The notes below the pieces were generated by a model, which was not told the origin of the DNA, made no database searches, and was given only the letters and a program-made list of their open reading frames with translations. Source: JBBQNR01 sp963774075 (GTDB lineage: Bacteria > Actinomycetota > Thermoleophilia > Solirubrobacterales > JBBDJG01). From it: a DNA stretch of 64,000 nt. A program made the position numbers and the translations under genes. The stretch spans positions 434,001-498,000 of the forward strand of contig CAVZDP010000005.1 of NCBI GenBank assembly GCA_963774075.1, given 5' to 3'. Below are positions 9,482 to 17,483 of this stretch, one piece after another. Position 1 is the first letter of the stretch, and each line of letters opens with the position of its first letter.

Positions 9482-9741
9482 CCGGACTGCCTGAATACGA
9501 CGAGGAGCGGCTGGTGGACCTATTGCGAGCCCTTCCTCCGGCGCCACAGAGCTGGATCAGAGCCGCACAGGAGCTGCCCGGCGCGCGCTTGGAGATCGAA
9601 GAGATCGCGGCGCGGGTCGAGGCCGACAAGGAGTTTCGCGCGGCGGTGACGGCAGACCTCGAGGCGGCGCTCGCGGCAGCGGGCTACGAACTCGACCCGA
9701 CGCTGCTGCCCGCCCTCAGGGAACGCCTGTCCGCCACGTAG
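9478..9741 (+). CDS. Small protein coupled to sigma factor
   Basis: An 87-residue, acidic, mostly helical protein with no signal or membrane segment. It carries PPAPQSWIRAAQELPGAR near residues 20-37. The ATGA overlap with the sigma-factor stop implies translational coupling and a related function, for example as a non-canonical anti-sigma or sigma cofactor. This is inference from position only; I recognise no domain. Confidence 0.7.
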   Translation: MTGLPEYDEERLVDLLRALPPAPQSWIRAAQELPGARLEIEEIAARVEADKEFRAAVTADLEAALAAAGYELDPTLLPALRERLSAT

Positions 9742-9816
9742 GAATATCTCGCGCCCTTCGGGCGACACCTGAAGTCGCCTGAGTCCGCCTACGGCGGCCT
9801 CCTGGGGAATATCTCC
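9741..9816 (+). repeat. Dispersed hairpin repeat, copy A
   Basis: Two short palindromes (CGCCC-TTC-GGGCG at 9752-9764 and CCGCC-TAC-GGCGG at 9785-9797) flank ACACCTGAAGTCGC. GGAATATCTC is present at both ends (9741-9750 and 9807-9816). The same arrangement recurs near 21568-21640 and 50725-50776. Confidence 0.6.
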
Positions 9817-9884
9817 TGGCCGGCAAGGGCGCATCGCGACGCCCGTTATCCCTGGAATTCGGGCGGTATCCGTGTCGCCTGGCA

Positions 9885-9896
9885 TACACTCAACGC
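9885..9896 (+). promoter_or_regulatory. Leaderless -10 box of cyclase-AAA gene
   Basis: TACACT at 9885-9890 ends six bases before the GTG at 9897. The surrounding CCTGG.ATACACTC is nearly identical to the sequence before the SCP2-like gene start at 21541 on the other strand. Confidence 0.55.
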
Positions 9897-12800
9897 GTGG
9901 ACGCGGCTTGCCGTAGATGCGGCCTCGCAAACCCGCCCGAGGCAACCTTCTGTATGTCCTGTGGCGCACGCTTGGGCACCGAGCTCCGTCCCGACTCGCG
10001 CAGGCCGGTCACGGTTCTCTTCAACGACGTAGCCGGCTCGACCGTGCTCGCCGAGCGTTTCGAGCCCGAGACGCTGCGGCGGATCATGTCGCGCTACTTC
10101 GCGACCGTCGGAGAGGCGTGCGAACGGCACGGGGGCACGGTCGAGAAGTTCATCGGAGACGCCGCGATGGTGGTATTCGGAATTCCGGTCGCCCAGGAGG
10201 ACCACGCCTTGCGCGCCGTGCGAGCCGCGGCGGAGCTCGGGACCGCGCTGTCGAGGCTGAACGGAGAGCTCGATCGCGAATGGGGGGTGCGGATCGAGAC
10301 TCGCACGGGCATCAACAGCGGTGAGGTCGTGGCGGGCGACCCGGCAAGCGGTCAGGCGCTGGTGACCGGGGAGGCGGTGAACGTGGCCGCCCGCCTCGAG
10401 CAGGCGGCGGAGCCGGGGGACGTGCTGATCGGCGAGGCGACTCACCGGCTCGTGTCGGCCGTGATCCGGGCGGAGCCGGCCGCGCCGGTACACATCAACG
10501 GGCGCGACGAGCCGGTCGAGACCTTTCGGCTGGTCGAGGTCGTATCCACCGCCGGCCAGCCCGCGCGGCGGCTCGACGTCCGCATGCTCGGTCGCGATCG
10601 CGAGCTCACCCTGCTGAGTGAGGAGTTCGAGCGCGTGCTGGCGAAGCGATCCGCGCGGCGGGCCGTCGTGCTGGGCCCCGCCGGTATCGGGAAGTCGCGT
10701 CTGGCCCAGGAGCTGCGCGCCACCATCGGGGAGCAGGCGAGCGTCTTCTCCGGCAGCTGCCTGCCCTACGGCGAGGGGATCACGTTCTGGCCGCTCGCCG
10801 AGATCGTCCGGCAGGCGGCGGGCGAGCATCCCGAAACGGAGATCGCGCGGCTGCTGGTGGGCGATCCACATGCCGAGTCCATAGCCGAAGAAGTGATGCA
10901 GGCCGTCGGGCTGAGCGAAGGCGGGGGCAGCGGGCGGGACGCGAGCTGGGCCGTGCGCCGCTTTCTCGAGGCGCTCGCCAGGGAACGACCGGTGGCACTC
11001 GTGATCGACGACGTCCACTGGGCCGAGCCGCCGTTGCTCGACCTGATCGAGTACCTGACGGAACGCGTTGACGCCCCCCTGATGCTCGTCTGCCTGGCGC
11101 GGGAGGAGCTCACCGAGCAGCGGCCGGCGTGGGTGGGCGGCGAGAGCGAGGCCGGCGCGATCGTCTTGCAGCCTTTGCCGGAGGCGGAGATGAGGACGCT
11201 CGTGGACGACCTGGTGGCCCAGGACGCCATCGACGACAGCGTTCGCTCCGAGCTCGTGGATCGCGCCGACGGCAATCCGCTGTTCGCCGAGCAGATGCTC
11301 GCCTTCGTGCGCGAGGGCGACGGCCGGGAGCAGGTTGCCATCCCGCCGACGATCCACGCGCTGCTCGCGGCCAGGCTCGACCGCCTGCCGGTCGCCGAGC
11401 TGGAGGTCATCGGCGCTGCATCGGTGATCGGCAGGGAGTTCTGGGCGGATGCCGTCTCGGCGCTGGTCGGCGCGCCCGACGGGGTTCACGGGCGGCTCTC
11501 CTCGCTCACCTCCAGAGAGCTGGTCGCGTCCGGCGCATCCACGCTCACCGGCGACGAGGGTTTCGCCTTCCGACACGCCCTCATCCGTGACGCCGCCTAC
11601 GAGGCTCTCACCAAGCGCAAGCGCGGCGCACTACACGAGCGCTTCGCCAACTGGCTCGAGGATCGCTACGGAGAGAGGCTGGTCGAGCTCGAGGCGATAC
11701 TCGGCTACCACCTGGAGCAGGCCTACCGGTACCACGCCGAGCTCGCGCCGATCGACGAGAGCGCTCGGGCACTGGCGAGGCGCGGAGCCGCGCGCCTGGC
11801 ATCCGCCGGCCGGCGGGCTGCACGCGCCCGCCAGGACGGCGCCGCGGTCAATCTGCTCGAGCGCGGCAGCGCATTGCTCCCCGAGACCGACCCCGAGCGG
11901 CTGGAGCTCCTGCCGGCGATCGGCGAGTCGCTGGAGGGCACCGCCAACCACGAGCGCGCCGGAGAGATCTACGAGCAGGCCCTGGAGCTGGCGCGCCAGG
12001 CAGGCAACTCCGCGGTCGAGGGGAACTCCAGGCTCGGGCGCGCCCACATCTGGTTCGTTGCCGAGCCCGAGCGGAGCCCCGACGAGATAGTGCACGAGGC
12101 GGAGCAGGCGATCGAGATCCTCGAGCAGGTCGGCGACGGACGCGGCCTGGGAGAGGCCTGGCGCCTGATCGGCGAGATGCGCACCTATGCCGGGCAGGCC
12201 GCCGCCGGTCAGAGCGCCCTGGAGCGGGCACTCGAGTACCTGGGGCCCGAGGTGTCGCCGCGAAGCTGGAACGCGATCCTCTTCGCGCTCGGGATGTGCC
12301 TGCTGGATGGGCCCACCCATCTCGACCGCGCGGTCGAGTTCGCTCGCGAGCGGCTCACGGTCGCGCGCGAGGAGGGCATCCCCTCACTCGAGGCGGACAT
12401 GCTGCACCTGCTCGGAATCGGCGAGACGCGCCTCGGCCAGTTCGCTCCCGCGCGCGAGTCGCTCGCCGCCTCGACCGAGATCAGCGACGAGCTCGGGCTC
12501 ACCTACATGGCGCAGTGGTCGAAGCGAAGCCTCGGCCACCTCGAGCTCGCGGCTGGCAACCCGCTCGCGGCAGAGCAGGCCGTGCGCTCGAGCTACGAGG
12601 TGCTCGACGAGATGGGCCTCAAGGGCTCGCTCGGAGAGGCGGCGATCCCGCTCGCTGACGCCCTGCGCCTCCAGGGCCGCGTCGACGAGGCGGAAGGCTT
12701 CCTCGACGTGGTGAAGGAGGACTGGGCGAGCAACGACGCGAGCATCGAGGCGCCCAGACTGGCAGTGAGGGCGAAGCTCCTGGCCGCGCGCGGCTGGCAC

Positions 12801-13049
12801 GTGCACGCCGAGCGAGCGGCCGCGCGCGCGCTCAGGCTCGTGCGCCGGACCGACTGGTCCTGCCTGCAGGCCGACGCGCTGATCGCCCACGCGGAGGTTC
12901 TCGAGCTTGCCGGACGCGAGGCGGAAACGGTCCCGGTTCTGCGAGAGGCGGCCCGAGTCGCAGGCGAAAAGGGATACGCGGTGGTCGCGGCCGCGGCAGC
13001 GGAGGGTCTCGAGCGGCTCGGCGAGGAAGCGGCCGACCAGGTCCGTTAG
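9897..13049 (+). CDS. Class III nucleotidyl cyclase-AAA-TPR regulator
   Basis: Very large (1050-residue) signalling protein. In order: a zinc ribbon (Cys5, Cys8, Cys19, Cys22); a class III adenylate/guanylate cyclase domain (about 36-215) with metal-binding Asp44 in LFNDVAGS and Asp88 in FIGDAAMVV; an AAA/STAND ATPase with Walker A GPAGIGKS (260-267) and Walker B ALVIDD (about 367-372); then helical TPR-like repeats to the end. No DNA-binding domain is visible. This zinc ribbon, cyclase, ATPase and TPR order is typical of actinobacterial and proteobacterial multi-domain cyclases. Ligands and partners are unknown. The GTG start fits a leaderless -10 box. Confidence 0.9.
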   Translation: MDAACRRCGLANPPEATFCMSCGARLGTELRPDSRRPVTVLFNDVAGSTVLAERFEPETLRRIMSRYFATVGEACERHGGTVEKFIGDAAMVVFGIPVAQEDHALRAVRAAAELGTALSRLNGELDREWGVRIETRTGINSGEVVAGDPASGQALVTGEAVNVAARLEQAAEPGDVLIGEATHRLVSAVIRAEPAAPVHINGRDEPVETFRLVEVVSTAGQPARRLDVRMLGRDRELTLLSEEFERVLAKRSARRAVVLGPAGIGKSRLAQELRATIGEQASVFSGSCLPYGEGITFWPLAEIVRQAAGEHPETEIARLLVGDPHAESIAEEVMQAVGLSEGGGSGRDASWAVRRFLEALARERPVALVIDDVHWAEPPLLDLIEYLTERVDAPLMLVCLAREELTEQRPAWVGGESEAGAIVLQPLPEAEMRTLVDDLVAQDAIDDSVRSELVDRADGNPLFAEQMLAFVREGDGREQVAIPPTIHALLAARLDRLPVAELEVIGAASVIGREFWADAVSALVGAPDGVHGRLSSLTSRELVASGASTLTGDEGFAFRHALIRDAAYEALTKRKRGALHERFANWLEDRYGERLVELEAILGYHLEQAYRYHAELAPIDESARALARRGAARLASAGRRAARARQDGAAVNLLERGSALLPETDPERLELLPAIGESLEGTANHERAGEIYEQALELARQAGNSAVEGNSRLGRAHIWFVAEPERSPDEIVHEAEQAIEILEQVGDGRGLGEAWRLIGEMRTYAGQAAAGQSALERALEYLGPEVSPRSWNAILFALGMCLLDGPTHLDRAVEFARERLTVAREEGIPSLEADMLHLLGIGETRLGQFAPARESLAASTEISDELGLTYMAQWSKRSLGHLELAAGNPLAAEQAVRSSYEVLDEMGLKGSLGEAAIPLADALRLQGRVDEAEGFLDVVKEDWASNDASIEAPRLAVRAKLLAARGWHVHAERAAARALRLVRRTDWSCLQADALIAHAEVLELAGREAETVPVLREAARVAGEKGYAVVAAAAAEGLERLGEEAADQVR

Positions 13050-13053
13050 ACAG

Positions 13054-13671
13054 TTGATCCCCGGTTCGTCGCACGCCCCCGCAAGCTTCTTCGAGCTCTC
13101 GCTCCAGGATCTGCTGGAGGAGCTCGCTTCCCCCGACCCGGCTCCGGGCGCCGGCTTCACGGCGGCGGTAGCGGTCGCCATGGCCGCCGCGCTGGTGGCG
13201 ATGTCGGCGCGCCTGTCCCGAGAGCACTGGCCGGAAGCGCGCGGGGCGGGCGCCCAGGCGGAGTCACTTCGAAAGCGGGTCGTTCCGCTCGCCGAGAGGA
13301 ACGTCCGTGCCTACCTCGAGGCGCTGAGCCTCCTCAGGGGCCGGGAGAGCCAGGAGGGCGCCGCCTCCGGATCGCGCGACGACGCGATCGCGAGCGCGCT
13401 CGAGCGAGCCGCCGAGATCCCGCTGCAGATCGGCGAGGCGGCGTCGGACGTGGCTGCGCTCGCGGCCGCCGTGGCCGAGAACGGCGAGCCCAGCCTGCGC
13501 GCCGACGTCGCAGTCGCGGCGTCACTCGCCGTGGCGGGCGCTCGTGCCACGGCGACCCTCGTCGAGGTCAATCTCGGCACCACGAGCGACGACCCGCGGG
13601 TCGCGCTCGCACGCAGCTACGTCGAAGACGCGGCGAAGGCGCTGGAGCAGGCGCAGGCCGCGGTCGCCTAG
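13054..13671 (+). CDS. Cyclodeaminase/cyclohydrolase-family protein
   Basis: A 205-residue helical protein resembling formimidotetrahydrofolate cyclodeaminase / methenyl-THF cyclohydrolase (FchA type). Typical features are LLEELASPDPAPGAGFTAAV near the N-terminus and a C-terminal NLGTTSDDP region. The family works on one-carbon tetrahydrofolate derivatives. The reading frame is open far upstream inside the cyclase gene; I place the start at the TTG just after that gene's stop because homology begins there. No folate gene is nearby. Confidence 0.75.
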   Translation: MIPGSSHAPASFFELSLQDLLEELASPDPAPGAGFTAAVAVAMAAALVAMSARLSREHWPEARGAGAQAESLRKRVVPLAERNVRAYLEALSLLRGRESQEGAASGSRDDAIASALERAAEIPLQIGEAASDVAALAAAVAENGEPSLRADVAVAASLAVAGARATATLVEVNLGTTSDDPRVALARSYVEDAAKALEQAQAAVA

Positions 13672-13836
13672 CCGGGCGGCGCTGCAAGGCTTCGCCCAGC
13701 CCGCGAAGCCCGGAAAGACGACTCGGCGCCCACCCGTCTGGTTGTCGAGAGGGCACCGACCAGGCGCAAGCCATCGCGCAAACGCTCGACGGGCGACCCT
13801 CCGTACTTCCTGAGCTCTGAGTCTGGAGGGTCCGCT

Positions 13837-13854
13837 ATGGGTTACCGCAACTAG
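13837..13854 (+). CDS. Five-codon ORF MGYRN, copy 1
   Basis: ATG-GGT-TAC-CGC-AAC-TAG encodes Met-Gly-Tyr-Arg-Asn and is followed at once by a second in-frame TAG. GGAGGG lies exactly six bases before the ATG. The second copy, 268 bases on, encodes the same peptide with two third-position differences only (GGT/GGC, CGC/CGG). That is the pattern expected if the peptide, and not just the RNA, is under selection. A terminator follows within 30 bases, so the ORF is near the 3' end of a short transcript. Confidence 0.6.
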   Translation: MGYRN

Positions 13855-13881
13855 TAGACACACGAGAAGCACAGTGGGCAG

Positions 13882-13922
13882 CGCCCCTCGGCCCCACCCG
13901 GCCGGGGGGCGTTCGTCTTTCT
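13882..13922 (+). terminator. Intrinsic terminator of RNA unit 1
   Basis: A 12-bp GC-rich stem (13882-13893 with 13900-13911, one G-T pair) and six-base loop are followed by TTCGTCTTTCT. Confidence 0.85.
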
Positions 13923-14104
13923 GGGGCCGGGGTGATCTTGGTCACAGATTCTTTTTTGGGACCGGGAAGATGGGCCCCCCCTTGAACCGTCTGTTGGTCG
14001 TGGGACCAACGAGAAAGCTGAATCCGGAGGACTCGCAAGGGCAGGCGTCCACCGGAACCGGTCCGAAACTGAAGAGCTCAAACGAAGTCTGTGGAGGGTC
14101 AGAG

Positions 14105-14122
14105 ATGGGCTACCGGAACTAG
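14105..14122 (+). CDS. Five-codon ORF MGYRN, copy 2
   Basis: ATG-GGC-TAC-CGG-AAC-TAG encodes the same Met-Gly-Tyr-Arg-Asn as copy 1. GGAGGG is again exactly six bases before the ATG, and a terminator begins 28 bases after the stop. The two differences from copy 1 are synonymous. Confidence 0.6.
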   Translation: MGYRN

Positions 14123-14150
14123 ATCGCACCAGAAGCTTCAATGGGGACAA

Positions 14151-14186
14151 CGCCCTCCGGCGATTCGCCGGAGGGCGTTTCTGTTT
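14151..14186 (+). terminator. Intrinsic terminator of RNA unit 2
   Basis: A perfect 12-bp stem (14151-14162 with 14166-14177) is followed by TTTCTGTTT. It also lies 3' of the convergent gene at 14201-14800 and may serve both directions. Confidence 0.88.
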
Positions 14187-14200
14187 GCTGGCCGCCGCGG

Positions 14201-14800
14201 CTACCCGCGCCAGCCGGACCTGTAGATCCGGTTCGCCTCTTCGGGCGTGTCGACCCTCGCCGTGCAGGTCGGGTCCGCCGGGCCGAGCGAGATGTACGCC
14301 CCGCCGCCGCCCGGAGCGAAGTACGGCTCGTACTCGGCCGGGAAACCGGGAACGTCGCGCGGATCGGCAGTCTGGCCGCCGATGGCGAAGTTTTCGACGT
14401 GAACGCCACCCCGACCGAGCGCCTTGTCGAAGAAGTAGCCGCCGTCCCAGTGCCACAGCTGCGGCGAAGAGCCCTGGACCACCCAGCCGGTCCAGTGGTC
14501 TCGCTGGTAGTAGAAGCACTTCGGCACGGCAGCGGCGACCCGGGCAGGCTCCAGCAGCAGGAACTCGACCAGCCCGAAGTCGGTCACGTTCTGCTGCGTC
14601 TTGTCGTACTCGACGCAGAACGGGTCTGCGTCAGGGTCGCGAAAGTCGACCCCGAGGCCGGCCTTCTGCAGTTTGCACTTGAACGGGTTGCTGCCGTCGT
14701 ACGGCGCCAGCGGCGCAGCGGCAGCGGTGGACGAGATCGCCAGCCAGACGGCGGCGAGGCACAGCGAAGCGAGCGTGAGACGGACCAACCCCCGATTCAT
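14201..14800 (-). CDS. Secreted conserved hypothetical protein
   Basis: A 199-residue protein with a classical signal peptide (about 1-28, ending AAAAP). The mature part contains four or more cysteines and a tryptophan/aromatic-rich centre. I recognise no domain. The ATG at 14800 is chosen over upstream in-frame starts because GGAAAGGAGAG stands at the right distance and the signal peptide begins here. It converges on RNA unit 2 and diverges from the Tat-small-subunit gene. Confidence 0.75.
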   Translation of the reverse strand: MNRGLVRLTLASLCLAAVWLAISSTAAAAPLAPYDGSNPFKCKLQKAGLGVDFRDPDADPFCVEYDKTQQNVTDFGLVEFLLLEPARVAAAVPKCFYYQRDHWTGWVVQGSSPQLWHWDGGYFFDKALGRGGVHVENFAIGGQTADPRDVPGFPAEYEPYFAPGGGGAYISLGPADPTCTARVDTPEEANRIYRSGWRG

Positions 14801-14966
14801 GCGACTCTCCTTTCCGCCCGTTACGGGCGGCTCCCCGATTGCGACAGGGAAATGTAACGGACGCGAGTCGACGCCGGAAGCCCCGCGGAGCACATCCCTG
14901 GCAGAGACGCGTCACATGCGCTATTTTTTGCGCGCGCCCGGCCGCCGGCCGGGAAGCGTCGGGGAG

Positions 14967-15662
14967 ATGAATAACCAAGCCACATGCTTGGAGCGCGAGC
15001 TCCAGGCGGAAGCGGCATCCGGCGATCTTGCCGGCCTGCTTTCGCGCCGCCAGCTACTTCAGCGAGCGTCCCTGCTCGGCCTGGGCGGGCTCGTCCTGTC
15101 TGCGCTGCCGGTCGCCGAGCGGATGCTCGGAATTGTGTCCGAAGCGTCCGCCGCCACCGTTCCGGACGGGACTCTGCAGGCCTTCGCCGACACGCTCGTG
15201 CCCGGCCGCGTGGCGACGCTCACCGACCTCGGCCACGAGATCCACCCGAAGGCGATCGCCGGCGTGCATCCCGAACCGGGCGCCGTCCAGGCGGACGCGC
15301 TGCTGCTCTATCACCACCCGAAGGTCGGGTTCGATGCGCTCGAGGCTCCGTTCCTGTCGGAGCTCGAGGCGCGCTCGATCCTGCGCGGCGGGCAGTTCCT
15401 CGATCTGGCCTTCGACAAGCGCGCCGCCGTGTGCATCGAGGGCCTGTCGGCCTCGAACCCGAGCGTGCAGATCTGGGAGGCGGCAGCGGCCGTGCCGTTC
15501 ACCGCATTCGTGGCGGCCGCGACCCAGCCCGACGCGACCATCGACACCGCATCGGGATTGCAGGTAATAGGCCATCCAGGCACCGCGCCGCAGGGATACG
15601 CCGAGTTCTCGTACAAGCGCAAGCTCTCGCGCGAGCGCACCGCGCAGGGGAGCATGCCGTGA
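14967..15662 (+). CDS. Tat-exported small subunit (DUF5987-like) of GMC oxidoreductase
   Basis: A 231-residue protein with a twin-arginine-type N-terminus (SRRQLLQRASLLGLGGLVL near 30-50). It resembles DUF5987 and the gluconate-2-dehydrogenase subunit-3 type of small partner. It sits nine bases upstream of a GMC oxidoreductase, the usual arrangement in which the small Tat-bearing subunit carries the cofactor-loaded flavoprotein across the membrane. The frame is open upstream; ATG 14967 with a close GGGGAG was chosen. Confidence 0.75.
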   Translation: MNNQATCLERELQAEAASGDLAGLLSRRQLLQRASLLGLGGLVLSALPVAERMLGIVSEASAATVPDGTLQAFADTLVPGRVATLTDLGHEIHPKAIAGVHPEPGAVQADALLLYHHPKVGFDALEAPFLSELEARSILRGGQFLDLAFDKRAAVCIEGLSASNPSVQIWEAAAAVPFTAFVAAATQPDATIDTASGLQVIGHPGTAPQGYAEFSYKRKLSRERTAQGSMP

Positions 15663-15671
15663 GGCGTAACC

Positions 15672-17387
15672 GTGCTTGAGCGCGTCGACGTCTGCATCGT
15701 CGGATCCGGCTTCGGGGGCTCGATCTCCGCGTTCAGGCTCGCCGAGCTCTACGGCGCCGCCGGCGTTACGCCGAGTGTGCTCGTGCTCGAGCGCGGCCGG
15801 CGCCATCTGCACACGGACTTCCGGCAGTCGATGGACATCGAGAACCTGTCGCGCATCTACGGGCTCGTGCAGGGACAGGGTGCGCAGATAGTGATCGGCG
15901 ACGGTATCGGCGGCGGGTCCAACCTCTATCTGGCCGCCTCCCTGCGCTCCCCGAGCGAGACGTTCGAGCGCAGGGACCGCCATCCGAACGATGGCCCGGC
16001 CCGGCGCATGTGGCCCGCCCAGATCAGCCGCGCCACGCTCGACCCGTACTACCTGCGCGCCGAGCAGGCGCTTCGGGTGCAGCGGCCGAGCTGGGCCCAG
16101 GTCGCGAAGGCGGGTGGCCTGTGGGCCGCGACGCTCGACAAGGCAGGCCATACCTGCGACCGCGTGCCGCTGGCGATCGACCTCGACCGTTGCATACAGG
16201 CCAGGTGGTGCCACACGGGCTGCGTCTTCGGTGCAAAGAACTCCGTGATCACGAACTACCTCGCGGCGGCGGAGGGCATGGGGGTCGAGGTGCGGCCGAA
16301 CTCGCAGGTAGAGGTCGTGAGCCAGAGCCAGGCGCGGCCGTATCGCTACCTGCTGAACGTGTCGCAGATGGACAACGAAGGCCCGGACGCAACCGGGCAG
16401 CCCGCCGGCAGCTTCCAGGTCGAGTGCAAGGTGCTGATCCTGGCGGCGGGAGCGATGGGTAACTCGCCGCTGCTCATGCGCTCGCGCCCCAACCTGCCGA
16501 GCCTCTCGACCCAGGTCGGCAAGCACCTCGGCATCAACGGTGACCACATCGCGGGGGTCGAGTACGACGAACGGAAGGTCAGCGACGTGCTCGGCCTGCC
16601 GGGATACGGCCAGATCTACAAGGGCAACCACATCACGACGATGACCTACGACTTCTGGGCGGGCAAGCCGGGGGTGCAGGGCGACGGTACCCGCTTCACG
16701 CTGCAGGAGATCTACCTGTCTCCGCTGGCGCACACGCTCTACGACGACGCGCGCGCTCCCTCGGGCGACCCGTCTTGGTGGGGACGCCAGAAGAAGGAGG
16801 CGCTCTCGACGTTCAACAACCACATCGAGATCCTCGCCATGGTCGAGGACACCCACGACGGCGAGTTCTTCGCCGTCCCGCCGAGCGGCAGCCACGTGCG
16901 CCCGAACGCGGGCCCGGTGGGCGTGGGGCTCTTCAACTACGAGCTGTCGGAGCAATCCGTGCGCGTTCGGGAGGCGGCCGACGCGGCGATGAAGAGCATC
17001 GTCGAGCGCAACGGGCTCGCGCGCTTCATGAAGCTCACGTTCCGAAGCGCAAACGCCTCGCATCCACTCGGGGGCTGCCGCATGGCCGACTCCGCGGACT
17101 TCGGCGTCGTCGATCATCGCAACGAGGCGTTCGGCTACGAGGGGCTGTTCTGCATCGACTCGTCGGCGATCCCGACGTCGCTCGGGGTCAACCCGTCGCT
17201 GACGATCTCGGCGGTGTCGGAGCGAGCGTGCGCGCAGCTCGTCGAGCGCGCGGCCGACTACGGGCTCCCGGCAAGGCCGGCCGGCTTCCAGCCGGGCGTG
17301 CCGGGCGTCACGCTCGGCCCCCACGTCACCCCGCGCAGGCGCAGGTCAGACCGCGCGGTGGACGACAAGGTCGCGAGCTACGCCTAG
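15672..17387 (+). CDS. GMC-family FAD-dependent oxidoreductase
   Basis: A 571-residue flavoprotein of the glucose-methanol-choline / cholesterol-oxidase type. It opens with the FAD-binding VGSGFGGS (about 10-17), has a GDGIGGGSN loop near 75, an SHPLGGCRM-type active-site box (here ASHPLGGCRM, about 462) and the C-terminal NPSLTISA motif. It has no signal of its own, which agrees with export by the preceding Tat small subunit. The substrate is likely an alcohol or sterol; sequence does not decide. The start is GTG nine bases after the upstream stop. Confidence 0.88.
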   Translation: MLERVDVCIVGSGFGGSISAFRLAELYGAAGVTPSVLVLERGRRHLHTDFRQSMDIENLSRIYGLVQGQGAQIVIGDGIGGGSNLYLAASLRSPSETFERRDRHPNDGPARRMWPAQISRATLDPYYLRAEQALRVQRPSWAQVAKAGGLWAATLDKAGHTCDRVPLAIDLDRCIQARWCHTGCVFGAKNSVITNYLAAAEGMGVEVRPNSQVEVVSQSQARPYRYLLNVSQMDNEGPDATGQPAGSFQVECKVLILAAGAMGNSPLLMRSRPNLPSLSTQVGKHLGINGDHIAGVEYDERKVSDVLGLPGYGQIYKGNHITTMTYDFWAGKPGVQGDGTRFTLQEIYLSPLAHTLYDDARAPSGDPSWWGRQKKEALSTFNNHIEILAMVEDTHDGEFFAVPPSGSHVRPNAGPVGVGLFNYELSEQSVRVREAADAAMKSIVERNGLARFMKLTFRSANASHPLGGCRMADSADFGVVDHRNEAFGYEGLFCIDSSAIPTSLGVNPSLTISAVSERACAQLVERAADYGLPARPAGFQPGVPGVTLGPHVTPRRRRSDRAVDDKVASYA

Positions 17388-17483
17388 CGGCTGAGCTCGG
17401 GCTGCCGGCGCTTCTGGCACTCGAGGCGCGTAACGTTCCGGTTGGGCAGACCGACACAAGCGAGTCCGAGGAGACCGGATCAG

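Larger units (their letters stand above)
13711..13922 (+). ncRNA. Structured RNA unit 1 carrying pentapeptide ORF
   Basis: Predicted elements in order: helix P1 (AGACG 13716-13720 with CGTCT 13735-13739); directly abutting helix P2 (GGTTG 13740-13744 with CGACC 13757-13761, one G-T pair); GCGCAAGC at 13764-13771; GAGCTC at 13812-13817; SD GGAGGG at 13825-13830; the five-codon ORF at 13837; and an intrinsic terminator ending near 13922. The same order with changed bases recurs in unit 2. GACCCTCC (13795-13802) is fully complementary to GGAGGGTC (13825-13832) and could hide the ribosome site. The 5' end and promoter are not defined. I do not recognise a known RNA family. Confidence 0.6.
13961..14186 (+). 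ncRNA. Structured RNA unit 2 carrying pentapeptide ORF
   Basis: Homologous to unit 1 in order of parts: P1 (AGATGG 13968-13973 with CCGTCT 13987-13992, one T-G pair) directly abuts P2 (GTTGGTC 13993-13999 with GACCAAC 14004-14010, loop GTGG). Then come GAGAAAGC at 14011-14018, GAGCTC at 14074-14079, SD GGAGGG at 14093-14098, MGYRN at 14105 and a terminator. P1 and P2 keep pairing although their sequences differ from unit 1. No plus-strand gene lies directly downstream, and the next gene converges, so this is a self-contained transcript and not a leader. Confidence 0.6.
13672..14200 (+). other. Gene-free stretch holding two RNA units
   Basis: These 529 bases contain no ordinary gene. They hold an 8-bp hairpin (GGCTTCGC, 13688-13695, with GCGAAGCC, 13703-13710) just after the cyclodeaminase-like gene, then two related RNA units with five-codon ORFs and terminators, described separately. 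The stretch ends at the convergent minus-strand gene at 14201. Confidence 0.7.

Noticed and set aside
9846..11576. Long minus-strand open frame opposite the cyclase-AAA gene
   Set aside because: Arg/Gly/Leu-rich translation without any domain; the opposite strand encodes clear cyclase and ATPase motifs. Typical antisense artefact of high GC.
13681..13710. 8-bp hairpin GGCTTCGC/GCGAAGCC as terminator of the cyclodeaminase-like gene
   Set aside because: No T-run follows; it may equally be part of RNA unit 1, so it was not called a terminator.
13961..14080. Resemblance of unit 2 (CCGGGAA, GAATCCGG) to cobalamin or cyclic-di-GMP riboswitch pieces
   Set aside because: Only short fragments match, their order and spacing are wrong, and no regulated gene follows.
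15054..17324. A 756-codon minus-strand open frame opposite the GMC oxidoreductase gene
   Set aside because: The plus strand has FAD-binding and active-site motifs in order; the minus translation is Arg/His/Val-rich without domain.
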